Shown: in pieces, positions 12,193-21,474 of the stretch
Layout: the number at the start of each line of letters is the position of its first letter
Position numbering within the stretch: position 1 is the stretch's first letter
Assembly: GCA_947069175.1 (NCBI GenBank)
Contig: CAMTDV010000018.1
Span: 43,908,869-43,972,868 of the forward strand
DNA: 64,000 bases
Reading direction: 5' to 3'
Source: Scalesia atractyloides
Lineage: Eukaryota > Streptophyta > Magnoliopsida > Asterales > Asteraceae
Made by a program: the position numbers and the translations under genes
The notes under the pieces: model-generated
What the model was told of the DNA's origin: nothing
What the model saw: only the letters and a program-made list of their open reading frames with translations
The model's database searches: none

Positions 12193-14080
12193 TTGTTTTA
12201 CGTCATTTTTCAGGCTCAAGTACCAGCGAGGGTAATTGCAATAGAGTTTTCTAAATCTCACAATACTTGTATTACACTCGACAAGACAATATGTCCATCT
12301 TTGAAGGAATACGAGAGTATTTTGAAGTTCTTGAAGGAAAGCCCTATTCATCGAGCTATAACAGAGCGCACATTATCTTATAGAAGTTACACGTATCATT
12401 TCTGGATGAACGCGAGTCTTAGTGATGATCAGAAGACGATTATTTCATCGGTGCAAGTTAGAAATGAAGTAAAGAAGATCACTGTGACTGAAGATGATAT
12501 TCGACAGATCCTACAGTTCAACGATGATAAAGATGATCCGATATTCTTGGACGAGAAGATGGTCAGAGGTTGTTTCTTTCGAATGGGATATAAGGGGAGC
12601 GTGAATAAGCCAACATTGAAGAAAGGGGAAGTGCCAAACCCCTACAAGCTTCTTATGCATGCGATCATTCATACTTTTAGTCACCGAAAGGCGGGCCTTG
12701 ACGATGTACAAGATTATTTGGCCTGTATGGCAACGGCACTGATTCTGAAGAAGCCGTTCAACTTTTCTAAGCTTGTTTTTACTCATATGTCAAAGAATAT
12801 GGAGGATTCAAGGTTTTGTCTTTATCCGAGATTTGTACAGATGCTGATAGATGAAAAGTACACGAACATTACATGAGATCCGAACGATGTGTTATATCTG
12901 AGTCATCTCGATGAAACAACAGTGAAGAAGCTATTAAAATTCCAGAAGCAAGTTTCAGCTCCTGTTGCAAAGCCACTTTTCGGAGCTATCAAAGATTCTA
13001 ATTACATTGCGCCGTCTGATAATAAATGGAGGAAAGACGAAAGCGACGATGAAAAAGAGCTAAACGCTGAAAAGGAATGGTTTTCAAACCAAAGGCTCGA
13101 AGTGAATGGTTCTTAAAGGCTGAAGTTGAAAAGCTGAAAAAGAAATGAGCAGCAAAGAAAGTTGATACTATGCTTGTTGATGAAGATGAACCAGAGAACG
13201 TTCAAACGGAAGCAGGTTCTAGTGCCGCAGTGGTTATTGAAAGCCAAGAGACCGAAAAAAACCATGCAAGAGGATGATGTTATATCTGCTACTCCAGAGA
13301 ATGATGATTCTGATGATTCTCTTGAAAGAATTACAAAGAAATCTATAGCAGAGACTAAGGCAGAAAAGGTCAAAGAGACTGATGCTGATTTTGATCCAAA
13401 TATCGAGAAAGAGTCTGACGAAGAAAGGCCCAAGAAAAAAGCAAAACGTGTAAAGACTGCTACTATTTCATCGACAAAAACTACAGGGTCTCCTTAGACA
13501 AAGGGTAGAAAGAAAACCAAGAAAGTTCAAAAGGCAGTTAGTAAACGATATAGAGGAAAACTGAAAAGCGCAGAAGTAACACAAGAACCTTCTGGCGCAC
13601 AGGAGATAGGAGTCACACAAGAACCTCCTGTAGCTGTTACAAGTGAAGCTGAACATCAAGGAGCTACACAAGAACCTCCTGTGACTGGATTGCTTGAAGT
13701 ACCGGTTATTCAATCGCCTGTTGCTCCAACAACTTCTCATGTTGAAAGTGCTACTCCAAAGAAGACTACACCACAGACTGCTACTCCAAAGTCTACTCCA
13801 AGGGCTAACTGTTTGGTGATATGCATAATGATCCGATTAGTCTGCAAGATCAAAATGATTTCTTTCCAGAGACGAATGTTGAACTTCTGGAAAAACGTGT
13901 GAAGGTGTTAGAAGAAAAAGTGGCAAAGAATGAGGAGGAGAAAGCTGAGTTGATCAATAAGATGAATCAAAGCGTAGTTGAAAAAGAGATGTTGGACGAT
14001 AAAGTGAAAATGTTGGAAAATGAACGAGAATACTTTAAAGCTTTGATCGAGAGTTTGCAGGATGCAAATGAAAAGCTTCA
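11905..14080 (+). repeat. Right arm of the large inverted repeat (partner 1-2159)
   Basis: Its sequence is collinear with the reverse complement of 1-2159. The small length differences include the TQEPP repeat area: the left copy has extra TQEPP units, and the right copy has an inserted stretch reading VAVTSEAEHQG. Several point changes turn codons of the left copy into stops here, for example at 12874-12876. Confidence 0.8.
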
Positions 14081-16003
14081 AACAGAGATTGCAGATCTAA
14101 AGTCAATCCAAGCCATAAATGATCGAAGATTTTCCAGGATGCAGAAAGTTTTATCTAACTCTCTGGGAATTGATTTCAACAAAGAATATGATCGGCTGGA
14201 TTAACAAGAAGCTAAAGAACGATCTGAGAAAGAGTTAGCTGCGAGTGGTAAAGGTAAAGGGGTTGAAGGTGAAGCTCCTAAGTCTACTAAAATCGCGGAG
14301 AAATCAGTTGAAGAGAATGTTGATATAGCTTCTGAGTCCAAGATTCCAAAGGTTGACGAATCTGTCAAGCCTTCTGATCCTATCATTGCTTCTGAAGAAA
14401 AGGATGGTGAAGAAGCAAAAAAAGAGGATAAGGAAGATGATGAAAAGGATGATTCTGAGTATGAAGATTGGAATGTTGCTGACGATGATGATGATCAGGG
14501 TAGTGTTGATCTGAAAATTACTGAAGCTAAAGTCTCAAGTGAATTTGATTTTACTTCGTTAAAGGATGACGAATCAAACAGAATGGATGATAAAAGTGAG
14601 GGGGAGTCAGGGCAGAAAGGGCCAACTGATGAAATTGATCTGTTGAATGTTGAAAGATTTGTAAAGCCGGTTGTTGCAGTATCTTCTAAGCCTTTATTGT
14701 TGATGTTAGAGCATAACGTGGAGGAAGGCGAGTATGTGCACAATTATACTAAGGAAGATCTTGCAAAGTTAGTTGAAGTTGATGCTGAAGATCTAGAATT
14801 TGATTTTGAAGAGGACGTGTTGAATGTTAGAAGATTTGAAGCTAACGAGTATAATAGAGTGATTGTGGAAGATTGGTCTTCTGATGATGAAACAGATCTA
14901 ACTGCAAAGTACGTCGGTCCTAATACAGATAGTTTTCCTACTTTCGAGGAGATGTACAAGCAGCTAGACGAAGACATGTTGAAAGAAAAGATAGAGGAAT
15001 CAGATGGAGAAGGTAAAGTACCAAAGCCGATGATAAAAGAAGAGATAGCTCAAGCGAAAAAGTCTTGGTTTAAAGAGATGCCAGGCGAACGTAAGTTTCA
15101 ACGTCCTCTAGCATTCTTTACCAGAGACAAAGATTTGTCATTGGGAGATATCTTAAGCTGGGGTTGGTTCAAAGAACTTAATGTATATGCAATCAAAAGA
15201 GAATTTGGAGTGCAATACTTTAAGTATCTTGCTGATTTCAAGATGTTACCATATTGGGATGTGGAAGAGTTAGTTTAGACAGTTAATATTACATACCACA
15301 TGAAAGTGATTGATCCGTTGTTGTAGAAATTGATAAAGTATGAAGCAGTCAAAGGATTCAGATATTGGAAGCCACTCATTCCTGGTCGCCGAATCAAGAC
15401 TAACAAGAAAACAGGGGAAAAAGACATAACATTGATAATGAAGCGACCTAGGGCAATGAGAAACATGCCGTTGATGCCGATTGAGCAAAACTTCTATCCA
15501 TTGTTCAAGTGGTGGCAGATAGATCCAACCACATGTGAAGTTGTTATTGCGCTACGATTCGAAGAACATTTGGATATTTCGAAAGAAAGAGTTAAAATCT
15601 TGGGATTATAGGGCATGAGAGGATTATGGAGAACGATCAGGATTCTAGATCCTATGTGGCTTGTTAACTGTTCCAGAGAAGATATTAAAACCTTGTTTTA
15701 TAGCAAATTGTGTTTGAAGAACGTGAGAAGGTATAAGCGATGTAGTATCAGAAAGTTGTGAATGTTTGCTATGCAAGAGAAGTAAATTCAGGGAAGATGT
15801 GGCAGACAAAGTGGAGGGATCTAGAGAGAGTTGAATTTATGAAAGAGGAGAAGCGTCTAGAAGCTATTCATGAGAAAACTAGGAAGGCAAGTATTAGAAG
15901 GTTTCAGCATATGAACAAAGTGCCTCCTACAGATCAGACGCCGGATCCGAAACAAGAACGACGAAAGAAGCCGTACAAGAACTTCTTCGGTCGTGTGCGT
16001 TAA
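12193..16003 (+). pseudogene. Copia-1 extra ORF downstream of pol (coiled-coil, acidic; unknown function)
   Basis: I do not recognise a catalytic family. Block 1 (12193-13116) is a globular-looking domain (HTFSHRKAGLDDVQDYLA). Block 2 (13162-13800) is charged, with KPKKKAKR-type basic runs and TQEPP motifs. Block 3 (13821-14204) is a strong heptad coiled coil (VELLEKRVKVLEEKV through NEKLQTEIADLKS). Block 4 (14205-15278) is very acidic, then more structured (LSLGDILSWGWFKELNVY). Block 5 (15330-16003) has conserved-looking Trp/Pro residues and a basic tail ending FFGRVR. Stops are at 12874, 13495, 14202, 15276 and 15609, with a frame change before 15758. Much of blocks 3 to 5 stays in one frame, so the ancestor was probably one protein of about 1,200 residues. 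By position (after pol, before the PPT) it resembles the third ORF of SIRE-type Copia elements, but no signal peptide or membrane segment is evident. Confidence 0.7.
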
Positions 16004-16057
16004 AGTATATTATGAAGACAGAGTTTTGAAGACTGATACAAGACGAAGACGATATCC

Positions 16058-16068
16058 AAGGGGGAGTC
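16058..16068 (+). promoter_or_regulatory. Polypurine tract of Copia-1
   Basis: AAGGGGGAG lies two bases before TGTTGG, the start of the 3' LTR. This is the expected site where plus-strand DNA synthesis is primed. Confidence 0.75.
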
Positions 16069-16468
16069 TGTTGGTGCATAATATCTATGTCGTAGTCTTA
16101 TATCGAGTCTGTATAGAATAGAGTTGAATAGGCTAGCTGAAAGTTGTATTTATGTAGTTAAGAGACACGTTCGCCCATGACACCTTGAACTGTCAAGTTT
16201 GGCCGAACTTGCTAAGGCAAGTTCGGGCGAACTCATGGTCATGTCCAGCGAACTTGCTTCTCTATAAATAGCTAGCATGCCTCACTCATTTGTAACTTTG
16301 GCATTTTGGAGGCGAAGCTCTGTCAGTTTGTACTCTTGACGTTTGATCAATAAAACTGATGTTAAACTGATTAATTCTTGTCTATTGGTAAACACGACGT
16401 AATATTTCTGCTATTATGGACGTTAGATATAAAATTTAGGTTCCTTAGCATCGAGGATCGGTCCTACA
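16069..16468 (+). mobile_element. Copia-1 3' LTR
   Basis: It begins TGTTGG and ends CCTACA, which are imperfect inverted ends. It has a TATA-like box TCTATAAATAG at about 16260-16270 and a polyadenylation-type AATAAA at 16349-16354, in the right order for U3-R. Three copies of the AAGTTCG palindrome family lie at about 16165-16250, directly upstream of the TATA-like box. No matching 5' LTR was found in the window. Confidence 0.75.
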
Positions 16469-16472
16469 AGAT

Positions 16473-16967
16473 TAAAGGACCATGATCAGGCGGTTCTAGA
16501 CGGAAGTTAAGCGTAAACGTATATAACAGTTTTGGTAGAATGTTATTAAGAATGGAGTAGAAGTAGAATGTAGTGGGAGTCTTCATTCATACCGAAAGAG
16601 TATACATCTTTATAAGTCCAGCTGCCGGAGTTCCTAGAGAGAATCCGGCAGCACCTCCCCGTAGGGATGGCAAAAACTCTAATGACAAATGAAACACACA
16701 TATATATAGGGAGACAAGTTCGCCCGGATGTGCTATGGTCAAGTCCGGGCGAACTTGTCCTTCACAGGACAAGATCGGGCGAACTTGACTAAAGGCACCT
16801 CAAGTTCGACCGAACTTGACCAATACAGGTCAAGTTCGACCGAACTTGATCCCTTTTACATTTAAATCTCCGTATTTCGGTCGTGTGTTTGATTCTAACC
16901 TATACAATATTCAACACACGCTCTATCTAGCCTATTCGACAAGTGACGAACACAAAGTACATCAACA
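16473..16967 (-). repeat. LARD 3' LTR
   Basis: It is a direct repeat of 18758-19250 with scattered differences. Its minus-strand start is TGTTGATG and its end is TTTA where the sister LTR has TTCA. AAGTTCG palindromes lie at about 16715-16850. Confidence 0.85.
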
Positions 16968-18757
16968 GATTCCCCCTTGTTCGTTACTGTCGAATCTTGG
17001 TCTTCAAACGTGAGCCGTGTTTGAATATTCTGCAACTTCAATCAACGTGTCTGTCGATGTCGTCGAGATGCGTCAACAAATTCCCCCTTAATTGATGATT
17101 CGGGTTTGCATTATCAACATCTAATTGCCCCTGAAATCTTCAGTTCAGATATTTGTTGCACAGTTTCAACCTCCTCTGATTTGCTTGACCGACATATTAT
17201 CTTGAATAGACACCAATTTGAAGCTCATCAATGCAGCTTCTCCATTTTAACTTTAACCACATCCGCATTCTGTTTAGTGCATATCTCCCATGCTCGATCT
17301 TCCGATCTTCAAAACTCAACCGGCAATTGATAGAAACTTCAAAATACCACACCGGTAAACTTCAAATCAATGTTTACCCTCAAAAATCTGAAACCCCAAT
17401 TTTCTTAATCACTCCAGATCAGCAAATCGGTAATCTTTTTCAATCAGCAAATCTTCATCGGAACCAAATAATCTGGTAACACTTCGACTCTGAGAAACAT
17501 TCGTCCGCGATCAAAATCACATTCTTCTTCTTCAGTCACAATGTCAGATATATAGCTATCTCCAGTAGACCAGCACCACTTAATCACCAAACATCATCAT
17601 CCAATGGCAGTTAGTCCAAAGAGAAGAATGATTCATCTACTTGAAGATTAAAAATAATGGCCACCAAAGGTTATCATCAGATTTCCTTGGTAATTTTGAA
17701 AGCATCCGTCTTCGGAGCTAGTCATTAATTCCTAAGATCATCACCGAACGTTTTGAACGTCCTCAGTTCCTCACTGGTTAACGACTGCTAATCCAGCTAA
17801 CTGTTCCTTCACCGGAGATCAGGACTCTAACCCTTAAGCATCACTCTGTATCATGAACTGAAAACTCGGAACTTCCTGTGATCACAGAATCCCCACGAAT
17901 CTCAAGTCTCTGCATTTCCCGGTTAATCTGTAGTCGGAAACCACCCGAATACTGTTGCAGTGTCACGAATTTAAAAAATGCCGGAATCTTCATAAGTTGA
18001 AAATTTTTTATTCCCCCTCATTTTTGCAAATTCTGACCATACCAATTTTTTCACTGAAATTCCCCCTCAAATCCGGAACTTTCAGTATTTAACAAATGCG
18101 GAATTTACTTTAAGGCCCATCGGTAGTCTTCAACTCTAATGATCACCAAATTGCTTTGGTATCAATGACTACCCTCTCATCTTCAACCATCTCTAACCTC
18201 ATCATCTCAGCCTCACTCTAAGGCCTCCGACAGTGTCCCCGAATAGTCAGTATCGGACGTTAAAATTTCGAAAAAATTTATATTACCAATTTTTCTGGAC
18301 ACCCGTCTCATTAAACCAAGCAATAAATTTTTTTTAAGCATCCTGAAAAGTTCGGGCGAACTTGTATGACAAGTTCGGGCGAACTCGGTTGGCCACCACC
18401 AAGTTCGGGCGAACTTGCATGAAATAGACAAGTTCAGGCGAACTTGTGCTTAATTTCAAAGAAAATCAGTCAAGTTCAGGCGAACTTGACCTCCACATGT
18501 CAAGTTCGGCCGAACTTGGTCTCCCAAATCAGCCTTTTTCATATTTTTCGATCCAAAATCCTTATTTCTTCGAATTTCGAGATGATTCCACCATAGATCT
18601 AGTTAAAAATGATTTTCTAACAATTCTATCCGTTCAATTTTAGATTTTGTCTGTGGATTGTATGTTTATTTGATGATTTACGTCTAAAACCCCTCCTAAT
18701 GGTCATAAATATCCAAATTCATGAGCGTAGGTGATAACCATAGCTCTGAATACCAAT

Positions 18758-19250
18758 TGAAGGTCCGTGATCAGGCGGTTCTGGACGGAAGTTAATGCGT
18801 AAATGTATATAACAGTTTCGGTAGAATGTTATTAAGAATGGAGTAGAAGTAGAAGGAAGTCTTCATTCATACCGAAAGAGTATACATCTTTATAAGTCCA
18901 GCTGCCGGAGTTCCTGGAGAGAATCCGGCAGCACCTCCCCGTAGGGATAGCAAAAAATCTAATGACAAATGAACACACACATATATATATAGGGAGACAA
19001 GTTCACCCGGATGTGCTATGGTCAAGTTCGGGCGAACTTGTCCTTCACAGGACAAGTTCGGGCGAACTTGACTAAAGGCACATCAAGTTTGAGCGAACTT
19101 GACCAATATAGGTCAAGTTCGGGCGAACTTGATCCCTTTTACACTGAAATCTCCGTATTCCGGTCGTGTGTTTGATTCTAACCTATACAATATTCAACAC
19201 ACGCTCTATCTAGCCTATTCGACAAGTGACGAACACAAAGTGCATCAACA
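18758..19250 (-). repeat. LARD 5' LTR
   Basis: The minus strand runs from TGTTGATG to CCTTCA. An array of AAGTTCG palindromes (about 19000-19140) lies just upstream, on the minus strand, of a TATATATAT run (about 18980-18990). The same layout occurs in the Copia-1 LTR. The PBS-like sequence is adjacent at 18743-18756. Confidence 0.85.
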
Positions 19251-19938
19251 GCTACTGTACTCCCAAACCTTGTGGCCCAACTAAATCAAATCTACTACAA
19301 TAACAATAACAATAACAACAACAACAATATTTCCACGCCATGTAACTACAAACAATGCAACTCGGCTAAACCACTAAAGTTTAATGGGTCTGAACGAGCA
19401 ACTGGGCTCCTACAATGGTTTGAGAGCATAGAAAGCACATTCTGTCATGTTCAGTGTCCTAGTGAGCGCAAGGTAGAGTTTGCCTCGAGTGTTTTCCAAA
19501 AGAGAGCACTCACTTGGTGTAACGGAGTCATGAGAGATAAAGGTGCAGAAGTAGCTATGGCACAAACATGGGAAGAATTCAGGAATCTTATGATGAAAGA
19601 ATTCTGCCTACTAAGTGAAATAAGGGCACTCGAAACTGAATTTTATTACCTCAAACAAGATAGTGGGGAAAATCGTGCCTCAACTGACCTATTTGAACAG
19701 TTAAGCCTACTCTGCCCCACTATTGTCACACCTTTAGATCGGGCCATTGAGAAATACATTGATGGCCTACCTGATCCAATCCAAGATATTGTCACATGCA
19801 GCAAACCTACAACACTTAGGAAGGCTAAGGAATTAGCCGCTACCCTAACCGACTCCCAGGTTAGAAAAGGGAATCTTTTTCGAAAAGGAGACAAGAAACG
19901 AATTGTTGAAACTACACAAGAAAAACTAAATGAAACAA
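19251..19938 (+). pseudogene. gag: Ty3/Gypsy gag fragment, N-terminal part
   Basis: It is in frame from the very edge of the LARD LTR (ATVLPNLVAQLNQ), so its N terminus is missing. It runs through an Asn run coded by AAC/AAT repeats, then the gag core (PLKFNGSERATGLLQWFES, ALTWCNGVMRDKGAEV, WEEFRNLMMKEFC). The family builds the retrotransposon particle. At 19938 it is cut by a solo LTR flanked by AACAA, and the same reading frame continues at 23240. Confidence 0.85.
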
Positions 19939-20396
19939 TGTTGGTGCACCTGGTGTGTCACACCCTCAATTTCCACTTGCGGAGTTTTACCGCGAGGCGT
20001 GTGAACAAACCAGAATCTGAGACACTAGTACGTCGAACGACTCTATATGATTTGATAATACATTTTCCAAAATCATTTGTTTAACCATTCATTGTAGATT
20101 TTATATTATCCTAGTTAGTTTTCAATGTTTAGCGGAAGCATTAGTTTTTATGGTTGAGCGGAAGCATAAAAATAAGTAGAGAAACGGGCGCCAACACAAA
20201 CGCCAAAACAGATGAAAAACCCAAAACAGTGTTTGTAAATGAGACTCGATAAAAGGTGTCTTGATCAATGGAAGTGAGTGCACCTAGAGCTCCTAGCGTC
20301 CTGAGAAACATGTAAAGAAACAAGTGTCAACATTAAAGAAGAGTGAGTTCACAGGTTTTCATAAATTCGTTTGTTCGGTTATAAGTTTGTTCCCCC

Positions 20397-20551
20397 GTTA
20401 TCCCTAACCCGGGATAACGATTTAGTTCCATTATTCCCAACCCGGAATAATACTGATAGTTCCATTATTCCTTACCTAATAATGATAGTTCCATTATTCC
20501 TTACCCGGAATAATAAAGTTGTTGGTTCCATTATCCCTAACCCGGGATAAT
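20397..20551. repeat. Tandem array of five small hairpins in the Tekay-1 LTR
   Basis: Five units lie at 20397-20418, 20430-20451, 20464-20483, 20493-20514 and 20530-20551. Each is an 8 bp inverted repeat around a loop ending ACCC (for example TAACCC or CAACCC). Stems differ but stay paired: GTTATCCC/GGGATAAC, ATTATTCC/GGAATAAT, ATTATCCC/GGGATAAT. The third unit is degraded. A second copy lies at about 30345-30500. Confidence 0.8.
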
Positions 20552-21442
20552 GTTGTTGATTCGTAATTAAGTTCAATGTTAATATATATAGGTAGCTAGC
20601 CTAAAGTTATGTCACGTAAGTGTTCGCGATCGAAGCTGACTGTTGTGCCTCCGTGTTGCCAGGCCTATCACTGACCATGGCGAAGTTAGGCCAAATTATT
20701 CACCCGTTGACCATACCCGGTCGGCTAGCGCGACTAGCTCGGATGGGGCTTGTCGGGCCCAGTAGTACTACTTATAATTTCCCCGCTATTTAAACCCAAT
20801 GCTAACGATCCGAGAGATTGTCGAGGACTTGTGTGATATAGCTGCTTAGTGACCATAACGTACATTAACATTAACTTAGTTACCGAATAGTTAAGTGACG
20901 TTAATTTCGTATAACGTAAAGAGATAGAGTTGTAGAGTGTATACATGTTTCTCCCCCTGTTGTTTAAAACCGGATAAAATTAGGGGCCGTGAACTCACCT
21001 TTAGTTGCTCGGTTAGTGTAACACAGAAGTTGCAAATGATGGGACCGCTAATTGCGTCCTAACAAGTCAATTGATTTAGAGTTAGTGTGCGATCACACTG
21101 ATACAAGTCTTACACATACTAACACACAATGCGGTTCATACAATGACAATTCCTAAAACTCAAATCATGCATGCAAGTATCATCATGCCAATATAGTGAT
21201 CAAAACAACTTATCATGAACACAATCAACTCATACAACACTTTGGTACATACATTCGCAAGTTATCAAGTTTCAGCTTATATACTCATAATTAGGCTGTT
21301 TTCAAGGATTTTTATAAAATAGTTCCAATGTTCCAAAAATTCCAATTATTTTACAGAAGGTAACAACTATACTGTAGAATTTTATATAAATTTTTCAAGT
21401 CCTAACACTTTACCAATTATTCGTAAATATTAATATGCTAGG

Positions 21443-21474
21443 CTGCAGTCAGATTCGTCGCTTTCTGACTGCAG
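21443..21474. repeat. Single 11 bp stem-loop in the Tekay-1 LTR
   Basis: CTGCAGTCAGA (21443-21453) pairs with TCTGACTGCAG (21464-21474) across a 10-base loop. The same structure is at 31392-31423 in the other LTR. Its role is unknown. Confidence 0.7.

Larger units (their letters stand above)
2914..16468 (+). mobile_element. Copia-1: degenerate Ty1/Copia retrotransposon with long 3' extra ORF
   Basis: The domain order gag, protease, integrase, reverse transcriptase, RNase H (2914-9956) is the Ty1/Copia order. A 2.2 kb spacer, a roughly 3.8 kb extra ORF, a polypurine tract (16058-16066) and a 3' LTR (16069-16468) follow on the same strand. The long gag extension and extra 3' ORF recall SIRE/Maximus-type Copia elements, but I cannot confirm the lineage. 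Many in-frame stops and frameshifts make it non-autonomous now. The 5' LTR is not seen. Confidence 0.8.
16473..19250 (-). mobile_element. Non-coding LTR retrotransposon (LARD-like), minus strand
   Basis: Two direct LTRs of about 494 bp (16473-16967 and 18758-19250) enclose about 1.8 kb without any protein-like ORF. On the minus strand the 5' LTR (18758-19250) is followed within 2 bp by TTGGTATTCAGAGC, a one-base-insertion variant of the tRNA-iMet primer site. The 3' LTR is preceded by AAGGGGGAA at 16971-16978, a polypurine tract. It is therefore a non-autonomous element that would need enzymes from elsewhere. The internal part holds six more AAGTTCG palindromes at about 18350-18515. I see no matching target duplication (left AAGAT, right GCTAC), so one edge may be rearranged. 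Confidence 0.8.
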
